From DATBVX01 sp963696675 (lineage in GTDB: Bacteria; Pseudomonadota; Gammaproteobacteria; Steroidobacterales; Steroidobacteraceae): a stretch of DNA of 64,000 nt. Where the stretch lies: the NCBI GenBank assembly GCA_963696675.1, contig CAVOLM010000058.1, positions 19,705-83,704 of the forward strand, in the 5' to 3' direction. A program made the position numbers and the translations under genes. Below are positions 18,451-28,109 of the stretch, piece after piece. Each line of letters begins with the position of its first letter. The first letter of the stretch is position 1. The notes under the pieces were generated by a model that saw only the letters and a program-made list of their open reading frames with translations, made no database searches and was not told where the DNA came from.

Positions 18451-20312
18451 CAGCTGTCTATCCAGTCGCGCACCGAATCGGCCGCCTGGCTGCGCCACAC
18501 ATCGCGCGAGAACGTGTGGTCCGCCTCGGCGAGATCCAGACGCTTGATGCGCGGATTCGCCAATAGGCCGTCCCAGGTCTTTGACTCCTTCACCACTTCG
18601 TCGAATTCCCTCGCGATGTAGTCTCGTCCGCTCATAAGAATCAGCACCTGGCCGTCGAAACTCCTGAGGCCGACGGCGGTCTTGATCGGTAACGGCAGGT
18701 CGGCGAGATCCTCATAGGTCGAGGCCACCTGTTGCGGCACGGCGTTCGCCTGCAAGCCGGCCCAATAAGCGCGCAACACTCGGGCCAACTCACCGAGAGA
18801 TTCCCAGACCCTGAATTTCCCCGAGAAGACCTTGCGCCAGAATTCACGCGACAAGAGGCGCTGCGAATAATAGTGCTTGACGATGACGCGAGCGTGGCTT
18901 TCCTGCGTGCGCACCCATGGATTGATCAGCGCGACGCCTTTGACTCGCGGGTCCTGGAACGCATAGAACAGAATGCCGCTCGCGGATTCGCATTCGCCGA
19001 ACAACACCACCTCCTTCAACTGCGGCTCCCGGGCCAGCAGCGCGTCGATGGCGGCGCGGATGTCGGGATTCGAATGCTGAAAGCCGCGATGGGCACCGCT
19101 GCTGTCGCCCATGCCGCGCAGGTCGAACCTCAGCACCGGGTAGCCGGCCGTCACCAGCGTACGCGCGAGCGACACGAATTGCCGATGAGCCCCTGCTCGA
19201 TACTGCGGACCCCCGGCGACCACGATGACCACGCCGCGGCGGGCGGTGCTTTCCGCCCGGTGCAGCACGCCAACCAGGTCTTCACCCTCGCAAGGGAACA
19301 CGACGGGGTCCTCCGGCGTCCCCTCCGCCGAACCTCTACTAAATGAATGCGGGCCGGCATTTCCCACCGGACAGGGCCTCGGCGTTGGCGACTTCGCTTG
19401 CGCGACTACCGCCGCCAGCAGTTGCTCGGTCGCGTATAACAGTTGCGGCGCCACGACGCGTTCGTGCACGTGCCAGAAGAGCGGGCCTACGACGCACTTG
19501 AAATCCAGGGCGATATCGGCCGCCCGAAATGCTTCGAGCGCCTTGCGATTCGCCTGCGACACCGGTGCTTCTTCGGAGGCGACCACTTCCAACCACAGCA
19601 GCCGACAACGCCGCAGCTCCTGCGGCTCCTTGAATTTCACCTCATCGAGTTCCTGCGCCAGCGTCGGATTGATGTGGTAGCCCGAGACTTCTAGCGTTTC
19701 GCCGTTGCGCGACCAGCGCCGCAGCTCTTCCGTGGATCTGACGCCGTCGGACTGCTCGAGCTCGGCCGCAACCCTGATGCGCAAAAACTGGGTGTAGAAG
19801 GTCTTCCCCTGCATTACGGGCTGCCACAGCAGCAGACGCTCGATCCCCGGATCGCCGCTCGCGAGTTCGCTGGCCATGACCGCGCCCAGCCTCACGCCCC
19901 AGACGGTGCTGCAGCCGTGGCCCTCTGCCCGCAACCATTCGATCCCGAGTCGCAGATCCTCGCGCCACCCGGACCAGGTGCCCTGCGCATGTTTCCCGGT
20001 GCTGTCGCCGGTTCCGTACGGATCGAGGATTAACGTGCCTATGCCAAGACCGGCCAGTCGGCGCGCCTGCGTCGACACCATCGATCGACATCGGTTCAGC
20101 TCTTCGCCGAACGACGGCACGAACAGCACATCGCCGATGCGCGCGGGGAGGCCGAGCGGCTCGTAGTAGAGCGCTGTCAGCAAGCCGCGCGATCCCGCGA
20201 GACGCAGCGGCCGAACGGTCACCTTCCGGTCCTTCGCGAGCTCGGCAGCGGACGGCGTCCCTCGCAGTGACTCGGCTTGACTTGCCGGCGCCCTTTCAGG
20301 CCAGCTTGTCAT
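18447..20312 (-). CDS. Fused double alpha/beta hydrolase, exosortase A system-associated (hydrolase 2 + hydrolase 1)
   Basis: A single 621-residue frame joins two alpha/beta-hydrolase domains that XrtA loci usually encode as separate genes (TIGR03101 and TIGR03100 by my recollection). Domain 1 (about 25-315) contains VPSFGEELNRCR and LDPYGTGDSTG; its nucleophile elbow reads WGVRLGA, with Arg where Ser is expected. Domain 2 (about 350-620) starts EDPVVFPCEGEDLVGVLHRA and contains RFDLRGMGDSSG; its elbow reads FGECESASG, with Cys in the nucleophile position. A 35-residue linker rich in Pro, Ser and Gly joins them. I chose the ATG at 20312, just inside the end of the ACP gene. The ACP overlap suggests the enzyme works on carrier-bound or lipid-linked acyl groups, but its reaction is unknown. 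Confidence 0.8.
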   Translation of the reverse strand: MTSWPERAPASQAESLRGTPSAAELAKDRKVTVRPLRLAGSRGLLTALYYEPLGLPARIGDVLFVPSFGEELNRCRSMVSTQARRLAGLGIGTLILDPYGTGDSTGKHAQGTWSGWREDLRLGIEWLRAEGHGCSTVWGVRLGAVMASELASGDPGIERLLLWQPVMQGKTFYTQFLRIRVAAELEQSDGVRSTEELRRWSRNGETLEVSGYHINPTLAQELDEVKFKEPQELRRCRLLWLEVVASEEAPVSQANRKALEAFRAADIALDFKCVVGPLFWHVHERVVAPQLLYATEQLLAAVVAQAKSPTPRPCPVGNAGPHSFSRGSAEGTPEDPVVFPCEGEDLVGVLHRAESTARRGVVIVVAGGPQYRAGAHRQFVSLARTLVTAGYPVLRFDLRGMGDSSGAHRGFQHSNPDIRAAIDALLAREPQLKEVVLFGECESASGILFYAFQDPRVKGVALINPWVRTQESHARVIVKHYYSQRLLSREFWRKVFSGKFRVWESLGELARVLRAYWAGLQANAVPQQVASTYEDLADLPLPIKTAVGLRSFDGQVLILMSGRDYIAREFDEVVKESKTWDGLLANPRIKRLDLAEADHTFSRDVWRSQAADSVRDWIDSW

Positions 20313-20544
20313 TGATGAATCTTTCAAGTGAGCCGACGGTCTCGAAGACGTCCGCCGACAACTCATCATCTTGGACGGTGATCCCGAATTCATCTTCGAG
20401 CGCCGTCAGGAGCGACACGACCGCCATCGAGTCGAATCCAGGCATCGAGCCCATCAGCCGCGTGTCCGGTCTGAAGTTTTCTGCCCTGTCGCTCAACATG
20501 AGCGTGTCGCGCAGGATTCTGGTCAGCTTGGTCAGTGTATCCAT
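20296..20544 (-). CDS. Acyl carrier protein, exosortase A system-associated
   Basis: This 82-residue ACP starts MDTLTKLTRILRDTLMLSDR. The phosphopantetheine serine is in PGFDSMAVVSLL (about residue 39), followed by LEDEFGITV, typical of the ACP recognition helix. An upstream start at 20634 would add 30 atypical residues, so I prefer 20544. It overlaps the fused hydrolase by 17 bases. Similar small ACPs sit beside the ligase, decarboxylase and hydrolase set of XrtA loci. It is the likely carrier for the acyl-AMP ligase at 906-2489, although that pairing is inferred. Confidence 0.82.
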   Translation of the reverse strand: MDTLTKLTRILRDTLMLSDRAENFRPDTRLMGSMPGFDSMAVVSLLTALEDEFGITVQDDELSADVFETVGSLERFINDKLA

Positions 20545-20788
20545 GCTCGGATTCTTTGGGTCCGCCTTGTCGATGCCCGGACAACTCGCGAACACGCCAT
20601 AATGACCTCGCAGGTCCCGCCGGATCCGGGCCATTCCAGTGAATCGGACGGGATCGATATCTTACAAGCTGCGCAAGCGCACGTGGCGCCTGCCACATGA
20701 GCAGGCTCACAGTTTACGGATTCTCCGGCCTAAACTGCGCGCCGGGGCCACGGCCCCACGACCGGCGGCGTTCGACTAAGGGTTGCAT
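20545..20788. promoter_or_regulatory. Divergent intergenic region
   Basis: This 244-base gap separates the minus-strand ACP operon from the plus-strand asparagine-synthetase-like gene, so promoters for both directions should lie here. I see no clear consensus hexamers. A short match to a riboswitch core (CTCCGGCCTAAACTG near 20723) lacks the rest of that fold. Confidence 0.3.
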
Positions 20789-22617
20789 ATGAGGCTGTTC
20801 GGATTTCTGGGCTCCGTCGGGAAAGACCGATCTGCGGAGGAGGTTCTGGCATACGCGAGGAAGCTCGAGGGCGGGCGCGAACCGCTCTACTCCTCGATCT
20901 CCAACGATCCGCCGGCCGCGTGCTGGGCCCGGCGGGCTGAAATGGTCGATGACGTCACGGTCGTCGTGGAAGGAGGCCCGGTTTGGTACCGAGGCGCCGA
21001 TGGCTCGTACCAGAATGCATCGCCGGCCGTGCTGGTCCAGGCCTATCGCACGAAGGGCCCGGCCGTCCTCGATCAGCTCGGCGGACGCTTTGCTCTGGCC
21101 GTGATCGATCCGGCGCAACGGCAGGTCGTATTGGCTATCGATCCGATGGGCATCGAACGGATGACCTATTGCGCCCGGCGCCATGGCATCGTGTTCGGCT
21201 CATCTGCCGAGCGCGTGGCGCGCTGCCCAGGAGTCTCGGCTGGTCTGAACCGACAGGCCCTCTTCGATTATCTCTTGCTGCATATCGTTCCCGCGCCCGC
21301 TACGGCTTATGCGGGAGTGCAGAAGTTGCGGCCGGGCACGGCCGCGATCTTCAAAGACGGCTCCCTCGAGATCCACAGGTACTGGCAGCCCACATTCATC
21401 GAGCAGCCGGGCTGTGGCGTTCGAAACGCTGAAGTCGCAGCTGCAGGACAACCTGCGAGCCGCGGTCGAGGCCTGCGCCCCGAACGAGCGGACGGGCGCC
21501 TTTCTCAGCGGCGGTCTCGACAGCTCGAGCGTCGCCGGAATGCTGGCGAGGGTTCAAGGCCGCTCGTCGCGAACCTTTTCGATCGGCTTCGGAGTCGATG
21601 CCTACGACGAATTGACTTACGCCCGCATCGCGAATCGACACTTTCACTCGCAGGGCCACGAGTACCAAGTCACGCCCGAAGACGTCGTCGATGCGTTCCG
21701 CAAGATCGCGCTTGCCTACGATGAGCCCTTTGGCAATTCTTCCGCCGTGCCCACGTACTACTGCGCCAAGCTCGCCCGCGAACATGGCGTGGACCATTTG
21801 CTCGCCGGCGACGGCGGCGACGAGATCTTCGGCGGCAACGAACGCTACGTGCGACAGCAGATGTTCGAAAGGTACTTCTGGATTCCGGGTTGGATCAGGT
21901 CGACGATCATCGAGCCGCTCGCGCACGCGGCGCGTGCCGATTCGGCCCTCGCGCCGCTGCGAAAACTGCGCAGCTACGTCGACCAGGCCACGGTGCGGCT
22001 GCCGGAGCGCCTGGAGACCTGGAATCTCATTTACCGGGAAGGTGCGGAGCGAGTCATCGATCCCGAATTCCTGCAGTCCATCGATCCGCAGCGCACCGCT
22101 GGCGACGATGCGGCAGGTGTTCGAGGAGATCCCGGGAATATCGCTGTTGAATCGCATGCTGTTCTACGACTGGCACTACACGCTCTCCGACAACGACTTG
22201 CGCAAGGTCAACACCATGTGCGCGCTCGCTGGGTGCGCGAGTCTCGTACCCGATGCTCGATCCGACGCGTCGTCGATGTTTCGCTGCGAGTGCCGTCCGC
22301 GCTGAAGATCGAGGGCACGGAACTGCGTTCGTTCTACAAGCGCGCCATGGCGGACTTTCTGCCCGCCGAGATCCTGAGCCAAGCGCAAGCACGGCTTCGG
22401 CCTGCCGTTCGGCGTCTGGCTCAAGACCCACGCGCCGCTGCGCGAGCTGATCCTCGGTCATCTGCATTCGCTGCGCCGGCGCCGCATCGTGCGCCCCACC
22501 TTCATCGATGAGATCATCGCCCGGCACCGCGATGGCGATGCTTCGTTCTACGGCTATCCGATCTGGGACATGGCCATGCTGGATGCATGGCTGGATTGTC
22601 ACGGCATCGACGCCTGA
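20789..22617 (+). pseudogene. Asparagine synthetase-like amidotransferase without the N-terminal Cys (multiple frame changes)
   Basis: The protein starts at the ATG at 20789 (MRLFGFLGSVGKD) and ends HGIDA, TGA at 22615-22617; repaired length is about 609 residues. The N-terminal half is the Ntn glutaminase fold (FALAVIDPAQRQVVLAIDPMG), but the usual MCGI start is absent, so there is no Cys2 nucleophile to release ammonia from glutamine. The C-terminal half is the ATP-pyrophosphatase domain with FLSGGLDSSSVAGML and AGDGGDEIFGG. Frame changes lie near 21405, 22095, three within 22230-22270, and 22385. These are probably sequencing indels rather than decay, since all domain motifs survive. Its likely role is amidation or amide-bond formation on the EPS, as in other XrtA loci; with Cys2 missing, free ammonia or an amine would be the donor. 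Confidence 0.7.
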
Positions 22618-22624
22618 GGTCGCT

Positions 22625-23596
22625 CTACGCTCGTTCCAGCAGGTATGTCTTCGCAAGATGCAGCGGAAACAACCGTGAGCGCAACGTCCACGGTGCACAG
22701 CGCGGCAACTGGTAGACGTCGGACCGGTAGCTCGCGCATCCCGACGCCGTGCTGACGGCAAGCTCGAAGCCGGCCTCGCGCACCATCCGCGCGTGTGAAG
22801 TCATCGTAGTCCCGCAGCGGCCGCCCGTTGGGGTACGCGAACGATCTCGGAACGATCCCGGTCACTTCCGCGAGCCACCGTCCGCTCTCGCCTATCTCGC
22901 GCTCGGCGTCCTCTCTGGAGAGCTCCATGAGAATTGGATGGTTGATCGTGTGAGCTCCGACATCGTGACCTCGCCGGGCGATGCTCCCGAGCTCGCTTTC
23001 GCGCAGCATCAGGTGCGGGGCAGCCTTGCCCGCGTTGACTCCGGAAGAGCTCGCAGGCAACCGTCCAGCGGCGCTCGAGCGGCAGGTACTTGAGCTTGTC
23101 GAGCAACTGGTTCGCCGCTGCTGCACGCGGTTACCGTAGGTCAGGTCGATTAACGGAAGATCCACCCCTGCAGTACCTACGGCGCCCTGCGCCGCGCGCA
23201 CGGCCTCGATGACGAGGTCGTTCCACATGATGCCGCGTCGGATCGCATCCACCGCAATGAAGAATCGTGGCCGTCAGACCGCGCGCTTCGAGAATCGGCA
23301 GCGCCACGTGCAGGTTGTTGGCGTAACCGTCGTCGAAGGTGATGCACGCGGCCCGCGGCGGCAACGATCCGGCTTTGCAGGGACTTCACGGCTTCCGGGC
23401 AGCGGCAGCACTCGACAATACGCGCGCAGCACATCCATCTGCGCCGCGAACGCCTTCGCATCCGGCTCCTCCGGCAGCAGGGGATCGCCGCTCAGGGACG
23501 ACGCGATGATAGGTCAGTATCAGCAGACGAGCCCGTCGTCCGGCGGGCGAGAGCGCGCCCAGGAGCCGCACGCTCGAATGACTCGACCAGGCTCAT
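22625..23596 (-). pseudogene. Polysaccharide deacetylase family protein (several frame changes)
   Basis: The parts recovered from three frames give LLILTYHRVVPER (start of the NodB fold), CITFDDGYANN (metal-binding Asp pair), HDVGAHTINHPIL (the HxxxH metal site) and RSFAYPNGRP. The natural end is read as RLFPLHLAKTYLLERA with TAG at 22625-22627. The start is the ATG at 23596, inside an ATGA overlap with the glycosyltransferase upstream. Breaks lie near 23570, 23390-23460, 23240 and 23090, and in the last 150 bases. Repaired length is about 320 residues. It would remove N- or O-acetyl groups from the polysaccharide. It is the last gene of the long minus-strand EPS operon, 7 bases from the convergent amidotransferase. 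Confidence 0.65.
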
Positions 23597-24853
23597 GCGC
23601 GCAGCTTTCGCAGGCGACGCACCCAATTGGCGCAGCTCTCTTCTCAATTGCCAGACGCCGCACGCGCGCTCGAACACCCGCGCCGCGACATCGAAGCCGA
23701 AGCTTTGCTGCACGTAGGCGCGCGCCGCGCGCGAAAGTCTTTCGCGCTCGCCTCGATCGCGCAGTAGACGTACGACCGCAGCAGCGAAGCTCGCCGCATC
23801 GTCTGCGATCAGGCAGTGCGTTCCGGAAACGACTGGCAGGCCCTCGACACCGATGTGCGTCGAAACGACGGCCGGTCCCATCGCCATGGATTCGAACACC
23901 TTGAGCCTGGTCCCGCCGCCCACTCGTAGTGGCACCACCGAGACCGCCGCGCCCCGCAAGTGCGGACGCACGTCGTCCACGAATCCCGTGAAAGTCCACG
24001 CCAGGTTGCGCTTCCGTGCCGCTTCGACCAGACTCTGCGGCGGAGCACGCCCGATGACCGTCATGCGGGCGTCCGGCACTTGCCCGACGATGCGTCGGCC
24101 ATACCTCATCCATCATGAACTGCACTCCCTCGCGGTTAGCGAGCCAATCCATGGATCCGCAAAATACGACGTCACGATCGCGTTCGGGTGCGCAATACGC
24201 GAAGAATTCAAGATCGACCCCGGTTGGAATCACTGCCGCCGGCTCGCAGCCGTAGTCGGCGACGAACTTGTTCGAGTCGCGCTGCGATACCGCGACGATG
24301 ACATCGAAGCGTCGCAGCGATTGCGGCTTCGAACGCACGCATCTTGGCATGCTGGTTCTTCCACACGCGCTTCATCAGCGCATTCGTCGCCATCTTCTCG
24401 TGACGCTCGAAGATCTCAGCTTCGACGTTGTGAGTGAAGATCACGGAAGAGGTTCGCGATCTCGCTCGGCGCCAGCACTGCGGCGTGCACGAAATCGAAC
24501 ACTACGACTGCCGGGTCGCGCGCCAATTCTTCCCGCACGAGCTCTTGCCGCAAGTCGGCGCGTAATCGCGTTGCAACCGGAATCGGCAGCCTACCCACGA
24601 TGTGCCGCAGACGCGTGAGGTTGCGCAGCGCAGGAGCCTGTCGACGGCATTCCAGAAAACGAATTCATCGCACACGGAACTGAGCGCTCCGGCAAATCGC
24701 CCTGCTCAGCTCGGCGTCGCGGGCGAGACCAGAGCGGATGTTGAACCTGCCGCCCTTCAGGCCGCGCAAGATTTGCGTGGTGCGAATCTTGCCGCCGGAA
24801 TCCACCGGGAACAGGAAGCGCGGCGAGACGAACAGCAGCGTTTCCTTGTCCGT
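23593..24853 (-). pseudogene. Glycosyltransferase family 4, XrtA-associated type (several frame changes)
   Basis: The ATG at 24853 begins MTDKETLLFVSPRFLFPVDS, followed by GGKIRTTQILRGL, the N-terminal signature of the sugar-transfer PEP-CTERM/XrtA glycosyltransferases. Further segments in other frames are FVHAAVLAPSEIANLF, VIAVSQRDSNKFVADYGC, IPTGVDLEFFAY, FCGSMDWLANREGVQFMMDEVWP and the donor-binding VPLRVGGGTRLKVFESMAMG. Frame changes lie near 24660-24700, 24600, 24440, 24330, 24100 and 23640. The restored protein is about 420 residues, ending in a TGA that overlaps the deacetylase ATG. The gene also overlaps the upstream glycosyltransferase by four bases. The complete set of motifs argues for a functional gene read with errors. 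Confidence 0.65.
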
Positions 24854-26090
24854 CATGTCAGGCTCATTGCGCACCGAGCGCTCGTCGCGATGCTTGTGTG
24901 TCGTCCTCTGCGCAAGCGCCTGACCGAAGAATTCGCACGACACTTGCTGCGACGTGATCCCAGCCACGCACCGCCAAAGTTGGCGATCTCCGCTGCATCC
25001 CAAGTTCGAGGTCAGCTGCATCCTGCGAGCGCCGCTCCATCGCCGGCGCATCGTCCACAGGTACCAGGTAGCCGTTGTGCCCCGAACGTATGAAATGCGG
25101 GTTGTCGCCCGACTGCGGTCGCGACGACCGGAACCCGAAGCGAGAGCTTCAGCACGGCGTTACAGCAGCCCTCGCGTGCGGACGCGAGCGCAAAGACATC
25201 GGCGGCACGTAACCAGTCAGCAACCTTGCAACGGCGGTAGCTTGCCTTCGAGACTGCACGCGATCGGTCACCGGTTGTTCTCCAATGCAGCTCTCAGCAT
25301 AGATGGATACGCGGGCTCGTAGGAGGGCCCGCCGACAATTACGAGTCTCACCCGCATCGGCTGTCAATCGGCGCCAGGCCTCATGAGGACGGTGTGTCGC
25401 TTTACGGACAGCAGGTGCCCTACCGAGACGATGATCAGCTCTTCACGCTGCACGCCAAGGCGCCGCCGCGCCGCGTCCGATCGCCAGGATGAAAGATCGT
25501 CGCGGTCGACTGCGTTGGGCACCGACAGAGAATGCGCTTCGGATCCACGCCACTTGGCGGCAATGAGTCGCGCAGCGAGTGACTCACGCTGATGCATCCG
25601 GTCGCTTGACGCAGCGCCTGAGCTAGCTGCCGGCGCACCGAGGTGCGCGCCAACATCGTCGGTCTCGAGCCCGCGGACCGTGATGAAGAACTGGCAGGCC
25701 AAGCTCGTTCGCGGCCTGCGCGCAGCCAACACCCTCGGGGTAGCCGAAATGCGCGTCGATGAGATCGAAGCGAGCGCTCGTTGTGAAGTCGACGAATGCG
25801 AGACCAATGCTGCGAGCGAGCCAGCGGCCATCGAGGAACTTGAGTGGCTCCCGGAACGTAAAACATCGGCGCCGTGCTCGATCCTCACACCTGCTGCGTC
25901 GCGAGCTGCAGCGCCGCCCAGGGTGGCAACGGTCGTAGCAAGGGGAAAGTACGGCACCGGTTGCAGAATGCGGACTCCGCAACGTCGGCCATCGCGGCAA
26001 GCCGGTTGAGAACGAAGATCCGGCGCTCGCGTCGTCAGGCGTGGCAGCAGACGGCACACGCTCGCGATGCGCAGGTCATCCTCGCTGTCG
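24850..26090 (-). pseudogene. Glycosyltransferase family 4 (many frame changes; start uncertain)
   Basis: Fragments in different frames match a group-1 glycosyltransferase: RIFVLNRLAAMADVAE and VRILQPVPYFPL near the N-terminus, FDLIDAHFGYPEGVG, ISVSHSLRDSLPPSGVDPKR, LACSVKS and NGYLVPVDDAPAMER near the C-terminus. The end is SARCAMSLT with a TGA overlapping the next gene's ATG (ATGA at 24850-24853). The start cannot be fixed because the frame is disturbed between 25980 and 26110; my coordinate is an estimate. The gap to the amidotransferase stop at 26195 is about 100 bases. Length after repair is about 410 residues. It should act at the cytoplasmic membrane during repeat-unit assembly. Confidence 0.55.
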
Positions 26091-26194
26091 TGCTCTGCGG
26101 CGGCAACATGTGCTAGCCGTTGCGCGTGCCCCCTTGCGCCGGTTGCGACGCGAGCATTCACGCACATCGCCTGGCGCTCGCATCCGTGCTCGGC

Positions 26195-28100
26195 CGCTAC
26201 GAGTCCTGCAGATTGCGGTGCGCAACGCGCTCGAACATCAGCAGCGACCACAACGGACCGCTGTGATCACGCCGACCCGATTGATGCTCGTCGAGGAGCC
26301 GCCGGATCGCGCGCCATCTCGAACATGCCGGTCTGCTCGAGGTAGCCGTCCGTCAGCGCGCTGCGGATGCGCTCGCGCAGAGGTCCCCTGAACCATCGGA
26401 TCAGCGGCACGGCAAACCCCATCTTGGGCCGATACAGCACATCGTTCGGCAGCAGCGGCTCCATGGACTTTTTCAGCAGGAACTTCGCGCTCGTGCTGTT
26501 CAGTTTCATGCTCGACGGCAGCGTCGCAAGCCATTCCACGAGCGGATGATCCATCAGCGGCTCACGCACCTCGAGAGAATGGGCCATGCTCGCGCGGTCC
26601 ACCTTGGTGTTGATGTCGCCGACCAGATAAGTCTTGAAGTCGATGTACTGGATCAATGCCAGAGGATCATCCGTTCCGCTGCGTTCGAGCGAAGTGCTCG
26701 AACACTTCGTTCACGCGATAGCCTCCCAGGTCCGATCGAAGCGCAGCGGAATACAAGCTGCTGCCGCATCGGCTCACGGATGATCGACATGCTGTGCAGG
26801 TAGGCGTCCACCGTGTTGCGGGCCAGAGACTCGAAGGTGGACTTCGCGCGAAACACGCGCGGCGCCCAGTCGGCCTTGGGGTAACAGCGGCCCAGCGCAC
26901 CGAAGAGGATGCGACGCATCCCCAGCGGCATGGCCCGGCGCAGCCTCTCCTCCATGAGGTGCAGCGCGTAGCGCCGATAACCACCGAAAGCTCTCGTCGC
27001 CGCCATCGCCCGACAGGGCCACGGTCACGTGTTTGCGCGCAAGCTCGCAGACGCGATACGTCGGAATGGCCGAGCTGTCGGCGTACGGCTCGTCGTACAC
27101 CCGAGCCAGCGTATCGATCAGATCGAAATCATCGCTCGCGACGCGCTCCACACGATGATTGGTGCGATAGCGCTCAGCCACCTGCTGCGCGAAGCGCGAC
27201 TCGTCGAATTGCGGATCGTCGAACGAGATCGAGCAGGTGTTGACGGCCTGGCCTGCGACCTGCGCCATCGTCGCGACGACCGCGCTTGAATCCACGCCGC
27301 CTGACAGGAATGCCCCGAGGGGAACTTCTGAAATCATCCGCAGGCGGATGGAGTCCCGCAGCCGACGCACGCAATTCCTCACACGCCTCTTGCAGCCCGA
27401 TGCGCCGGTCGAGCGTGAACCTGACGTCCCAGTATTCGCGCGGTTTCGGCAGCGGCTCGCCGCGACGGATCTTCAGGCTGTGGCCGGGCAGCAGCTTGTG
27501 CACGCTCTTGTAGATGCTGCGCGGATCAGCGATGTAGCCGAGCGCGAAATATTCTTCCAGAGCCAGCGGGTCGAGATCGCGACGTAGTCCTGGGTGCAAG
27601 GCCAGCGACTTGAGCTCAGAACCGAACAGCAGCTCGCCGCTTGGGAGCAAGCTGTAGTAGAGCGGCTTCACGCCGAGACGATCGCGCGCCAGGAACAGCG
27701 TCTCCTGGTTTCGATCCCAGAGCGCAAACGCGAACATGCCACGGAAGCGCTCGACGCAACGCTCGCCCCATGCTTCCCACGCATGCACGATCACTTCGGT
27801 ATCGCTGCGGGTTCGGAACGTGTGGCCGAGCGCCTGCAGCTCGGGGACCAGCTCCTGGTAGTTGTAAATCTCGCCGTTGTAGATCACGACGACCGTGCCG
27901 TCCTCGTTGTAGAGCGGCTGCTGCCCGGTCGCGATGTCGATGATCGACAGCCGTCGATGCCCGAGCGCTACGCCGGGCTCGTGGTGCTCGCCGCCGCCAT
28001 CGGGACCGCGATGCAGCTGCGAGTCGTTCATGCGCTTCAGGATGGCGCGATCGAGCTCACGACGGCCGCGCGTATCAACTATTCCGGTAATGCCGCACAC
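26195..28100 (-). pseudogene. XrtA-associated asparagine synthetase-type amidotransferase (several frame changes)
   Basis: The GTG start at 28100 gives MCGITGIVDTRG, so the glutaminase nucleophile Cys2 is present. The glutaminase domain (about 1-215) includes RGPDGGGEH and YNGEIYN. The synthetase domain includes GAFLSGGVDSSAVVATM and LSGDGGDES. Later fragments (DINTKVDRASMAHSLEVREP, YRPKMGFAVPLIRWFRGPL) and the tail LLDEHQSGRRDHSGPLWSLL, ending at a TAG at 26195-26197, complete a protein of about 635 residues. That is the normal size for the XrtA amidotransferase family I know as TIGR03108. Frame changes lie near 27370, 27000, 26740, 26665 and 26310. It amidates a carboxyl group using glutamine, presumably on the polysaccharide's uronic acids. 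Confidence 0.75.
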
Positions 28101-28109
28101 TCTGCTTGC

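Noticed and set aside
20715..20745. CTCCGGCCTAAACTG near a GCGCCGGGGCC stretch as a third c-di-GMP riboswitch.
   Set aside because: Only one short block matches; the flanking stems and the GCAAACC and TAGCGGG blocks are missing.
22095..22390. Programmed ribosomal frameshifting as the cause of the frame changes in the amidotransferase gene.
   Set aside because: Six frame changes in one gene with no slippery heptamers or downstream pseudoknots, and similar breaks in many unrelated genes, point to sequence error.
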